NCBI GenBank assembly: GCA_963781285.1
Contig: CAWAFI010000005.1
Coordinates: 434,001 to 498,000, forward strand
Source: CAIWHR01 sp963781285
GTDB taxonomy: Bacteria > Pseudomonadota > Gammaproteobacteria > Burkholderiales > Casimicrobiaceae
DNA length: 64,000 nt
Direction of reading: 5' to 3'
Shown here: positions 54,459 to 62,449 of the stretch, in pieces
How positions within the stretch are numbered: the stretch's first letter is position 1
How the letters are laid out: each line of letters opens with the position of its first letter
Translations under genes and position numbers: made by a program
Notes under the pieces: generated by a model
Seen by the model: only the letters and a program-made list of their open reading frames with translations
What the model was told of the DNA's origin: nothing
Databases searched by the model: none

Positions 54459-56678
54459 ATGGTGGCGGCGCTCTCTGCCGCGCCCGAAGCGGCTGCGCCG
54501 CAGGCGATCGCGGCGTGGCTCGACGGCTTGCGCGGCACCTATCCCGATGTCGACCGTGACGCGCTCGCCGCCGCGTACGCCTACGCGCGCGAGCGTTGCG
54601 GTGACGCGCGCGGGCGTGACGGCGAACCGGTGCAGGACCGCGCGAGTGGCGCCGCGGCGATTCTCGCCGGTCTCAAGCTCGATGCCGCGACGGTTCGCGC
54701 CGCGTTGATGATCGGCCTTCCCGTCGCCAAATCGTTCGATGCGGAGGATGTCGCGGCACACTTTGGCGCGGACGTCGCGACGCTGGTCGCGGGTGTGGCG
54801 CGGATGGACGAGATTCGCGCGCTGCCGGTGACCGGCGACGCCGACGAGCGCGCCGCGCAGGCCGAGCGACTGCGCAAGATGCTGCTGGCGATGGTCGAGG
54901 ACATCCGGGTCGTGCTGATCAAGCTTGCCGAGCGGACCCAGGCGCTGCGCTACCTCGTGTCGGCGGGGCGCGAGCAGGTCGAGATGCGCGAGCGTACTGC
55001 GCGCGAGGTGCAAGACCTCTTCGCGCCGCTCGCCAACCGGCTGGGCGTGTGGCAACTGAAGTGGGAGCTCGAGGATTTGAGCTTGCGCGTGCTCGAGCCC
55101 GACACGTACAAGGCGATCGCGAAGATGCTCGACGAGCGCCGGGTCGATCGCGAGCGTTACATCGAAGCGATCGTCGCGCTCCTGCGGCGCGAGCTTGCGG
55201 CCGCGGGCATCCGGGCTGATGTGACCGGCCGGCCGAAGCACATCTACAGCATCTGGAACAAGATGCGGCGCAAGCAATCCGGCATCGAGGCGCTCTACGA
55301 CATCCGCGCGGTGCGGATCCTGGTCGACGACGTCAAGGATTGCTACGCGGCGCTTGGCATCGTGCATCACCTGTGGACGCCGCTCCCGCGCGAATTCGAC
55401 GACTACATCGCGAAGCCGAAAGCGAACCATTACCGTTCGCTGCATACCGCGGTGATCGGCCCGGAGGGCAAGCCGCTCGAGGTTCAGATCCGCACGTTCG
55501 ACATGCACCAGCACTCGGAGTATGGCGTCGCCGCGCATTGGCGCTACAAGGAGGGGGGGCAGAAAGGCGTTCGCCGCGACCCCGCATTCGAGGATCGGAT
55601 CGCCTGGCTGCGCCAGGTGCTCGACTGGAAGGACGCGGTGGCCGACGCGTCGGAGTGGCTCTCCGCGTTCAAGAGCAGCCTCTTCACCGATACGATCTAT
55701 GTGCTGACCCCGCAGGGCAGGGTCGTGGACCTGCCACGCGGCGCGACGCCGGTGGACTTCGCCTACGCCGTGCATACGAGCCTCGGGCACCGCTGCCGCG
55801 GTGCGCGCGTCGACGGCGCGATGGTGCCGCTCAACTATGTGCTCAAGAACGGTCAGCAGGTCGAGATCGTCGCGGCGAAGCAGGGAGGGCCGTCGCGGGA
55901 CTGGGTCAATCCCGAGCTCGGGTATGTGACGAGCCACCGCGCCCGAACCAAGGTGCGCCAATGGTTCAAGGCGCAGCAGCAGGAAGAAACGATCGCCCAC
56001 GGGCGCGCCGTCGTCGAACGGGAGCTGGCGCGGGCCGGCGCCACCGCGGTGAACCTCGACGCGGTCGCTGCGAAGGCCGGCTTCGAGAAGTCCGACGAGC
56101 TGTTCGCGGCCGTCGGGCGCGAGGAGCTCAACACGCGTCAGATCCAGACCGCGATCAAGGCGGTCGTCGCGCCGGGCGCTGCGCCCGCGGCCGAGCCGGA
56201 GCCCGGCGTGTTGCGGCAGAGCAAGGCGGCGGGCGCCGGCAAAGGGATTCTCGTCGTCGGCGTCGACCGGCTGATGACGGTGCTCGCGCGCTGCTGCAAG
56301 CCGGCGCCGCCGGATGGGATCGTCGGCTTCGTCACGCGTGGGAAGGGCGTCACGATCCACCGGCAGAGTTGCCCCAACGTCGCCCGCCTGCGCGCGCGGG
56401 AGCCGGAACGTCTCATCACGGCGGACTGGGGCGCGCCACGCGACGAGGTGTTCCCGGTCGACGTCGTGCTCGAGGCGGCGGATCGGCAGGGGCTGCTGCG
56501 CGACGTCAGCGAAATATTCTCGCGCGAGCGGATCAACGTCACCGCTGCCAACACGCTGACGCGCGACATGCGCTCGCGGATGGCGTTCACGCTCGAGGTG
56601 AAAAGCCTGGATGCGCTCGCCCGCGCGCTCGCGCTCGTCCGCGACGTGCCCGGCGTGGTCTCGGCGGGACGCCGCTGA
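54459..56678 (+). CDS. relA: RelA-type (p)ppGpp synthetase
   Basis: A 739-residue long RSH protein. The N-terminal HD domain is degenerate: where hydrolases have HDxxED, this has FDAEDVAAHFGADV, so hydrolysis is unlikely. The synthetase domain has GRPKHIYSIWNKMRRKQ, IYDIRAVRI-like ALYDIRAVRILVDDV, FDDYIAKPKANHYRSLHTAV and EVQIRTFDMHQHSEYG. A TGS domain (YVLTPQGRVVDLPRGATPVDFAYAVHTSLGHRCRGA), a zinc-finger-like region (LARCCKPAPPDGIVGFVTRGKGVTIHR) and a C-terminal ACT domain follow. It starts two bases after glmM ends. Confidence 0.94.
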   Translation: MVAALSAAPEAAAPQAIAAWLDGLRGTYPDVDRDALAAAYAYARERCGDARGRDGEPVQDRASGAAAILAGLKLDAATVRAALMIGLPVAKSFDAEDVAAHFGADVATLVAGVARMDEIRALPVTGDADERAAQAERLRKMLLAMVEDIRVVLIKLAERTQALRYLVSAGREQVEMRERTAREVQDLFAPLANRLGVWQLKWELEDLSLRVLEPDTYKAIAKMLDERRVDRERYIEAIVALLRRELAAAGIRADVTGRPKHIYSIWNKMRRKQSGIEALYDIRAVRILVDDVKDCYAALGIVHHLWTPLPREFDDYIAKPKANHYRSLHTAVIGPEGKPLEVQIRTFDMHQHSEYGVAAHWRYKEGGQKGVRRDPAFEDRIAWLRQVLDWKDAVADASEWLSAFKSSLFTDTIYVLTPQGRVVDLPRGATPVDFAYAVHTSLGHRCRGARVDGAMVPLNYVLKNGQQVEIVAAKQGGPSRDWVNPELGYVTSHRARTKVRQWFKAQQQEETIAHGRAVVERELARAGATAVNLDAVAAKAGFEKSDELFAAVGREELNTRQIQTAIKAVVAPGAAPAAEPEPGVLRQSKAAGAGKGILVVGVDRLMTVLARCCKPAPPDGIVGFVTRGKGVTIHRQSCPNVARLRAREPERLITADWGAPRDEVFPVDVVLEAADRQGLLRDVSEIFSRERINVTAANTLTRDMRSRMAFTLEVKSLDALARALALVRDVPGVVSAGRR

Positions 56679-56680
56679 CG

Positions 56681-56700
56681 CGCAAGCGCGGTGCGCGATC
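56681..56700 (+). repeat. 20-bp direct repeat, relA-proximal copy
   Basis: CGCAAGCGCGGTGCGCGATC three bases after the relA stop recurs at 57331-57350 with one difference. The two copies flank a 630-bp segment holding one hypothetical gene. Confidence 0.6.
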
Positions 56701-56736
56701 GGCGATCGGCCACCGCGGGAGTTGCCAGCGCCGAAT

Positions 56737-57273
56737 ATGCGCACCGATGTCAGTGGGCGGCAGCTTTTTCAGGAAGGCGTCCGGCCGGGAAGAACTGTTC
56801 CGATTCCGGAAACCCTTGGTCGGGCCCGAATCCTCCTCGATGACACAGGGTTGGCGCCGCCCGCCATCGGCGCCGTTTACGCGCTGCTGGAAGAAAACGG
56901 AATCACAGACAGATTGATGAAGATGGGCCACCAGGGTTCGGCCAAGCCTTTCACGAGGAGATTAACGATTACGTCCGGGCGCACCTTCCCAAAGGTGAGT
57001 CCCTATACGCCGCCGCCTCCCGATCCGTGCCAGGCGCAGAAAAATGCCTACAACCAAGCTGCACGGCTCGTCGAACAGTTGCGGGACGCAATCACCGCTC
57101 TCCGCGAGAAGTTTGCACAGGCTTCTCCTTCGGAAAGGCCGGATATCGCTGAGGAAATTGCGGAGACGCGGGCAAGTCTGGATCAAGCCCTTGCCGCGGC
57201 GCAGCAGGCGCAAGATGCCTACGACCAGTGCCGCGATCAGAACTCGAACCTCAGGAAGGAGTTCACCTTCTGA
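56737..57273 (+). CDS. Hypothetical protein with C-terminal coiled coil
   Basis: A 178-residue protein that I do not recognise. The N-terminal 90 residues are mixed (MRTDVSGRQLFQEGVRPGR; LLDDTGLAPPAIGAVYALLEENGI; basic KPFTRRLTITSGRTFPK), then a Pro-rich linker (PYTPPPPDPC) and a long Ala/Glu/Gln-rich helix (about residues 105-165) likely to form a coiled coil. The frame could start upstream, but 56737 is the first ATG after relA. Its base composition is less GC-rich than relA, consistent with an inserted accessory gene. Confidence 0.5.
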   Translation: MRTDVSGRQLFQEGVRPGRTVPIPETLGRARILLDDTGLAPPAIGAVYALLEENGITDRLMKMGHQGSAKPFTRRLTITSGRTFPKVSPYTPPPPDPCQAQKNAYNQAARLVEQLRDAITALREKFAQASPSERPDIAEEIAETRASLDQALAAAQQAQDAYDQCRDQNSNLRKEFTF

Positions 57274-57330
57274 TTCGCCCACACCGCGCGCGGGCAATAT
57301 CGACGCAACTTCGCAAAGGGCGCACGATTC

Positions 57331-57350
57331 CGCAAGCGCCGTGCGCGATC
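57331..57350 (+). repeat. 20-bp direct repeat, can'-proximal copy
   Basis: CGCAAGCGCCGTGCGCGATC, matching 56681-56700 at 19 of 20 positions. It runs directly into the stop codon of the can fragment, suggesting that relA and can 3' ends were once adjacent here. Confidence 0.6.
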
Positions 57351-57447
57351 AGGCGGCGCCGGCGCTTCCCAACGTCGCGATCGCCTGCGGGTATTCGATC
57401 TCGAGCGCTTCCACGCCATCGACCTCGAGACCGAGGTCGCGGACCAG
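57349..57447 (-). pseudogene. 3'-end fragment of can (beta-carbonic anhydrase)
   Basis: On the minus strand, LVRDLGLEVDGVEALEIEYP then QAIATLGSAGAA and TGA: the last 32 codons of can. Positions 57369-57447 are identical to 59454-59532 (79 of 79). The tails then diverge (LGSAGAA here, LASHGGA in the full gene). It has no start and is likely the resident can 3' end stranded by an insertion. Confidence 0.88.
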
Positions 57448-57759
57448 CTCAGCTGAACTGGCCACTGGTGAGTCGAACCCGCGTCGTGCGTCCACCGCAT
57501 GGCTTCTTCACCCCGTTCGAGCTTGCATCGCATATCGGGCAACGGTAACTACGGTCTCCGGCAAGACTCGAGCGCGCTTCTCAACACGCGCGCCAACAAC
57601 GTCATGCGGGACAACGGTTTCCACACCGCCGGCACGCTGACGTTCGTGAGCGGCGACTTGCCCAACCTCCACCGACCGTTGACCCGCGCGACTGGACGCT
57701 CAATACTCGGGTTCGCGTGATTGAGACAGCGATCCGTAAGCAGCTATCCGGAGGGAACT
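57448..57759. other. Junction region between can fragment and cyclase gene
   Basis: About 310 bp. A 73-codon ATG frame (57499-57720) containing LLNTRANNVMRDNGFHTAGT is open on the plus strand, but I do not recognise it and it may be debris. GGAGGG just before 57760 is the cyclase ribosome-binding site. Confidence 0.4.
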
Positions 57760-59259
57760 GTGGACCCGTCGAGCGTCAAGCGCCGGCTGACGTGCATCCT
57801 CGCAGCCGATGCCGTTGGCTACAGCATGCAGATGGGCCAGGACGAAGAGGGCACGATTCGCGTGCTATCGGCCCACCGCGCCGTCATCGATGGAATCATT
57901 ACCTTCCATCAAGGCCGCATCGTGAGTACGGCGGGTGATTCGGTCGTCGCCGAGTTCGCGAGCGCGGTGGACGCGGTGCGCTGCGCGGTCGAGATCCAGG
58001 AGGCCCTGAAGACCCGCAACGATTCGCTTCCAGAACATCGCCAGATGCATTTCCGGGTGGGGGTCAATCTCGGCGATGTGGTGGTCAAGAACGAAGACCT
58101 GCTGGGCGACGGGGTCAACGTTGCCGCGCGCCTCGAGACGATCGCCGAGCCCGGTGGCATTTGCATCTCGTCTTCCGTGTACGACCAGATCACCGGGAAG
58201 CTCGACCTGGGCTTTCAGGACATCGGTGAGCAGAGCCTGAAGAACATTTCGCGGCCGATCCGTGTCTATCGAGTGTCCGGGGCCGCACTGCCCTTGCGCC
58301 CGCCGCTGACCGCGCCGGCGGCACCTCCCGCGTCGAGGGCGCGCATCCCTGTTCCGTGGCTGATCGGGGCCGTCGTCGCGGTCGTGATCGGCGCCGCGGC
58401 GGCGTGGCAGGGTGGATGGTTGCGATCCGGTTCGACCGACAGCGCGAGCACGACGTCGGCAGCAGCACCGGCCGTGGCGCCGCTTGCTCACACCGGTGAC
58501 AAAAGTACTCCCCCGGGTGCTGTCGTCGACACCAGTGCATCCCGCACGCAGGCCGAGTCGGAAGCGCAACGGCTGCGTTCCGATGCCGAGGCCCTCAAGC
58601 GGCAAGCCGAGGCCGAGCTGGCGCGCGCACGCTCCGAGGCGGAGGCGGGCCGGGCGGCGAGGGCGAAGGCGGAGGCCGACGCGTCGGCGGCGCGGTTGCG
58701 CGCGCAGGCCGAAGCCGACGCGGCGCGGATTCGCGCCGATGCCGAAGCGGCTGCGGCGCGCACCAAGAGCCAAGCAGAGGCCGCTGCGCGGGCAACCGAG
58801 ATGCAGATCGCCAAGGCCAGAGAAGCCCCGCCAGAGGGCGCGGCCAAGGCCCGTGATTCGGCCGCCAGCGCACCGGCGACCGTCGCTGCGCGCGCATCCC
58901 CGCTCAACGTTGGCCGCTTTGACGGCATCTGGAACGTCACCGTTACTTGTTCGAAGGCCGCGGACGGTGCCCTCGGTTACACAAAGGCATTCGTAGCTCA
59001 AGTGAAGGACGGGGTGCTGTGGGGAGAAGATGGCATCGAAGGAAATGCAAGCTGGCTCCGGCTCCGGGGCGACATTCAACCCGACGGCAGCGCAAAGCTC
59101 GACGCGAACGGCCTCACGGGCGACCCCAAGTTCAACATAAAGGGTGTGCAGAAGGGCGTCCCCTACGCGTATCAGGTGGAGGCCCGCTTCGAGGGCTCGC
59201 GTGGAACCGGCCGTCGCGTGCAACTCCGGGCTTGCGATCTTACGTTCGCCAAGCAGTAG
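57760..59259 (+). CDS. Class III adenylate/guanylate cyclase domain protein
   Basis: A 499-residue protein. The N-terminal cyclase homology domain has the metal Asp in TCILAADAVGYSMQM, a second in IVSTAGDSVVAEF, and GDVVVKNEDLLGDGVNVAARLE with the conserved Asn and Arg. A transmembrane helix follows (about residues 195-215, WLIGAVVAVVIGAAAAW), then an Ala/Glu/Arg-rich heptad region of about 110 residues and a C-terminal beta-rich domain (GRFDGIWNVTVTC...RACDLTF). The cyclase domain is thus cytosolic and N-terminal, unlike most. GTG at 57760 has a GGAGGG; a TTG at 57721 is weaker. Confidence 0.88.
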   Translation: MDPSSVKRRLTCILAADAVGYSMQMGQDEEGTIRVLSAHRAVIDGIITFHQGRIVSTAGDSVVAEFASAVDAVRCAVEIQEALKTRNDSLPEHRQMHFRVGVNLGDVVVKNEDLLGDGVNVAARLETIAEPGGICISSSVYDQITGKLDLGFQDIGEQSLKNISRPIRVYRVSGAALPLRPPLTAPAAPPASRARIPVPWLIGAVVAVVIGAAAAWQGGWLRSGSTDSASTTSAAAPAVAPLAHTGDKSTPPGAVVDTSASRTQAESEAQRLRSDAEALKRQAEAELARARSEAEAGRAARAKAEADASAARLRAQAEADAARIRADAEAAAARTKSQAEAAARATEMQIAKAREAPPEGAAKARDSAASAPATVAARASPLNVGRFDGIWNVTVTCSKAADGALGYTKAFVAQVKDGVLWGEDGIEGNASWLRLRGDIQPDGSAKLDANGLTGDPKFNIKGVQKGVPYAYQVEARFEGSRGTGRRVQLRACDLTFAKQ

Positions 59260-59433
59260 TCTCGCTACGACATTCGCGGGCCGCAACGTGGGAAACGATC
59301 GACGGCGTCGAATCGTCGGTGGAGGAAGCGTTGGTCGAGATGTACCTTCGACGTGGCCGAGGCCGAATTGCAGTCGCACTTCGCGACGACCGATGACACT
59401 GAGACGCGCGTAGCGGCCTGACCCCGGCTGCGA

Positions 59434-60093
59434 TCACGCCCCGCCGTGGCTCGCCAACGTCGCGATCGCCTGCGGGTATTCGATCTCGAGCGCTTCCACG
59501 CCATCGACCTCGAGACCGAGGTCGCGGACCAGGCCGTCGTGCAGGCGGTAGATCCATGCGTGCAGCGTAAGCGGCTGGTTCCGGCGCCACGCGTCCTGGA
59601 CGATCGTCGTGCGCGCGACGTGCATCACCTGCTCGATCACGTTGAGCTCGCAGAGCCGGTCCTTGCGCGCGGCGTCGTCCGGCAATCGCGCCAGCAGCGC
59701 CGTGTGCTTCTGGGCGACATCCTGCACGTGGCGCAGCCAGTTGTCGATGAGGCCGAGCGGCTTTGCGTCGTACGCGGCGTGCACGCCGCCGCAGCCGTAG
59801 TGGCCGACGACGAGCACGTGCTCGACCTGCAGCGCTTCCACCGCGTATTGCAGCACCGACAGGCAGTTGAGATCGGTGTGCACGACGAGGTTGGCGACAT
59901 TGCGGTGGACGAACACCTCCCCCGGCGGGAGGTCGGTGATGTCGGTCGCCGGCACGCGGCTGTCCGAGCAGCCGATCCACAGGTAGCGCGGCGCCTGCGC
60001 TTCGGCCAGTTCGACGAAGAAATCGGGGTGGTGGACGCGCAGCCGGGTGGCCCAGGCGCGGTTGCGTTCGAGCAGATGCTTGAGCGATGACAT
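59434..60093 (-). CDS. can: Beta-carbonic anhydrase
   Basis: A 219-residue type II beta-carbonic anhydrase interconverting CO2 and bicarbonate. Zinc ligands are Cys42 and Asp44 (CSDSRVPATDI), His98 and Cys101 (GHYGCGG). The N-terminal LKHLLERNRAWATRL is typical. The last 79 shared bases are duplicated at 57369-57447, and the C-terminal tail (LASHGGA) differs from that of the fragment, so the 3' end may come from a different allele. The bicarbonate product is a substrate for CarAB encoded earlier in the window. Confidence 0.96.
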   Translation of the reverse strand: MSSLKHLLERNRAWATRLRVHHPDFFVELAEAQAPRYLWIGCSDSRVPATDITDLPPGEVFVHRNVANLVVHTDLNCLSVLQYAVEALQVEHVLVVGHYGCGGVHAAYDAKPLGLIDNWLRHVQDVAQKHTALLARLPDDAARKDRLCELNVIEQVMHVARTTIVQDAWRRNQPLTLHAWIYRLHDGLVRDLGLEVDGVEALEIEYPQAIATLASHGGA

Positions 60094-60128
60094 GACAGGG
60101 AGTGGGAATCAATCGTGCGCGGATGCCA

Positions 60129-61484
60129 TCATACCGGAGCCAACGTGCGCACGACGAATCCCGCCGCGCCGCAGGCGAGGATCACCGGAATCACGCCGGC
60201 GCCGAAGCGGAACAGCGCGGCCGTTGCGGCGACGCCTATCGCCAGCGCAATCAGGTCGAGCCCGCCTCCCGATGCGCCCGCGCTCCACCCCGTCGGCCAG
60301 AACACGTGCCACGCGAAGAACAGCGCGAGGTTGAGGATCACGCCGACGACCGCAGCAGTGATGCCGGACAGCGGCGCCGTGAATTTCAACTGGCCATGCG
60401 TCGTCTCGACCAACGGCCCGCCCGCGAGGATGAACAGGAACGAAGGCAGGAACGTGAAGAACGTCGCCACACACGCGCCGGCGATCCCCGCCAGCGCCAG
60501 CGATTCCGGCCCGAACAGCGCCTTCGTCCAGGCGCCGACGAAGCCGACGAACGCGACGACCATGATCAGCGGACCCGGCGTCGTTTCGCCCAGCGCCAGG
60601 CCGTCGATCATCTGCGCTGGCGTGAGCCACGCATACGTCTCGACCGCGCCCTGATAGACGTAAGGCAGCACCGCGTACGCGCCGCCGAAGGTCAGCAGCG
60701 CGGCCTTGGTGAAGAACCAGCCCATCCGCGGCAGCGGCGCACCCGGGCCGTAGCTCGCGACCAGCATGGCCAGCGCGAACAGCCACAGCGCGACGGCGAT
60801 CGCTGTGACGAGCGCGAGGCGCGAGGCCCGGAACCGCGCATGCACGGGTGTCGGCGTGTCGTCGTCGATCAGCGCCGGCAGATGCGCGCCGCCTCGTGCG
60901 TCGTGACCGCCGCCGACGGCAAACTCCTGCGGCGCGACGCGGCCGCCGACATAGCCGATCACGCCGGCTGCGAGCACGATGGCGGGGAACGGAACGGCGA
61001 AGGCGAAGATCGCAACGAACGCCGCTGCCGCGATCGCCCACAGCGTCGGCCGCTTCAGCGTGCGCGAGCCGATTCGCCACGCCGCATGCAGCACGATGGC
61101 GACCACCGCCGGCTTGATCCCGTACAGGACGCCGGCCACGGCCGGCACGTTGCCGTACGCCATGTACAGCCACGATAGCGCGATCAGGATCGCGAGCGAC
61201 GGCAACACGAAGAGCGCACCGGCGATCACGCCTCCCCAGGTGCGGTGCAGGAGCCAGCCGATGTACGTCGCGAGCTGCTGTGCCTCGGGCCCCGGAAGCA
61301 CCATGCAGTAGTTGAGCGCGTGCAGAAACCGGCGCTCCGAGATCCAGCGCTTCGAATCGACGAGATCGTGATGCATGATCGCGATCTGCCCCGCCGGCCC
61401 GCCAAAGCTCACGAATCCGAGCTTCAGCCAGTAGCGGAACGCTTCGGCGGGCGTCGGGGCGGCCGGCGCTGCGACGTCGGTCAT
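60129..61484 (-). CDS. chrA: Chromate transporter ChrA (long, two-domain form)
   Basis: A 451-residue CHR-family membrane protein with two homologous halves: FRYWLKLGFVSFGGPAGQIAIMH...LPGPEAQQLATYIGW in the first, FFTKAALLTFGGAYAVLPYVYQGAV...LALGETTPGPLIMVVAFVGF in the second, each with the FGG and PGP motifs. About ten membrane helices are visible. ChrA expels chromate in exchange for protons. It begins ten bases after the ChrB-like gene and is co-transcribed with it. Confidence 0.94.
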   Translation of the reverse strand: MTDVAAPAAPTPAEAFRYWLKLGFVSFGGPAGQIAIMHHDLVDSKRWISERRFLHALNYCMVLPGPEAQQLATYIGWLLHRTWGGVIAGALFVLPSLAILIALSWLYMAYGNVPAVAGVLYGIKPAVVAIVLHAAWRIGSRTLKRPTLWAIAAAAFVAIFAFAVPFPAIVLAAGVIGYVGGRVAPQEFAVGGGHDARGGAHLPALIDDDTPTPVHARFRASRLALVTAIAVALWLFALAMLVASYGPGAPLPRMGWFFTKAALLTFGGAYAVLPYVYQGAVETYAWLTPAQMIDGLALGETTPGPLIMVVAFVGFVGAWTKALFGPESLALAGIAGACVATFFTFLPSFLFILAGGPLVETTHGQLKFTAPLSGITAAVVGVILNLALFFAWHVFWPTGWSAGASGGGLDLIALAIGVAATAALFRFGAGVIPVILACGAAGFVVRTLAPV

Positions 61485-61494
61485 GCCGCGGCTC

Positions 61495-62304
61495 TCATGC
61501 GTCCTCCAGTTCGCGAAGCTTCTCCGGATACCAGCCGTGCGTCTCGTCCTGCGCGGCGCGGCACCATTCGTAGAGCGCGTCGTAGACCAGCATCCCCCAT
61601 TTCTGCATCGCGTGATCGTCGGCGAACATCGCCGAGAGGCCGAGCGACGCGGCGACGAGCCCCGGTGCTTGCGGTGCCAGATCGAGCGCCCCGGTATCGG
61701 CGCCGCGCACGATGGTCGCGAGCTGCCGCAGCGCCGGATGATCCAGCCGATGCAGGCGGACGAACGCGTCGAAACTGCACTGACCACCGACGTGCGAATA
61801 CGTGACGTCGGGAACGTCGTAGGCGGTCGCTCCATTAGCGGCCGCGAACGCGCGCACGGCGGCGGGCGCGACATAGAAGAACTCCGCCGCCGGATCGACG
61901 AAGCGGCGGATCAGCCACGGGCACGCGATGCGGTCGATCTTCGGCCGCTCGCGCGTGACCCAGCGCGTCGGCGCACGCCACGGCGTGGTCGCGAGGCCCG
62001 CCGCGCGCCAGCCGTCGAGGCCGCCCTCGACGAACCGCGCGGCGAACCCGCGCTCGCGCAAGGCGGCCGCCGCATTCCTGGCGACGTCGTGGCCGTGTGC
62101 GCAGTATGTGACGACGGGGCGCCACGGCTCGAGCGCGTGCGCCCAATCAGCGAGGTTTTCCGGCGCGTGTCTCACCGCGCCGGGGATCAACTGGGGATCG
62201 TCGTCGAACGCCGGTTGCCGCCGGACGTCGATGATCTGCGGTGGCGGAAAGGCCGCTGCGCGGTGCGAAAGGTCAACGGGGGAGATTGCCACATCGGTCG
62301 TCAT
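61495..62304 (-). CDS. Rhodanese-ChrB domain chromate resistance protein
   Basis: A 269-residue protein. The first ~110 residues are rhodanese-like (IIDVRRQPAFDDDPQLIPGAVRHAPENLADW...VTYCAHGHDVARNAAAALRERGF), with Cys in the catalytic loop (YCAHGHD). The rest is a ChrB C-terminal domain (WVTRERPKIDRIACPWLIRRFVDPAAEFFYV...VTYSHVGGQCSFDAF...DAMQKWGMLVYDALYEWCR). ChrB proteins regulate or support ChrA. The DNA-binding N-terminal domain of classical ChrB is absent and replaced by the rhodanese. Confidence 0.9.
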   Translation of the reverse strand: MTTDVAISPVDLSHRAAAFPPPQIIDVRRQPAFDDDPQLIPGAVRHAPENLADWAHALEPWRPVVTYCAHGHDVARNAAAALRERGFAARFVEGGLDGWRAAGLATTPWRAPTRWVTRERPKIDRIACPWLIRRFVDPAAEFFYVAPAAVRAFAAANGATAYDVPDVTYSHVGGQCSFDAFVRLHRLDHPALRQLATIVRGADTGALDLAPQAPGLVAASLGLSAMFADDHAMQKWGMLVYDALYEWCRAAQDETHGWYPEKLRELEDA

Positions 62305-62449
62305 TCCATGCCTCCTGCTGCGTGTGCAGCAACGAAGCAGAGCTTGGATGGCGCTTGTGGCCAGCGATGCGGCGGGGCGTCTGCGAAGGCCCTGGGCTCA
62401 ATGTTACGAGCCTTGCCCCGGCGGCGTCAATCCGTCGATTCCGGCGGGA

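Noticed and set aside
57453..57500. GAGTCGAACCCGCG, looking like a tRNA T-arm fragment that might mark an attachment site
   Set aside because: The match is short, lacks the CCA end and acceptor pairing, and no tRNA or integrase is nearby.
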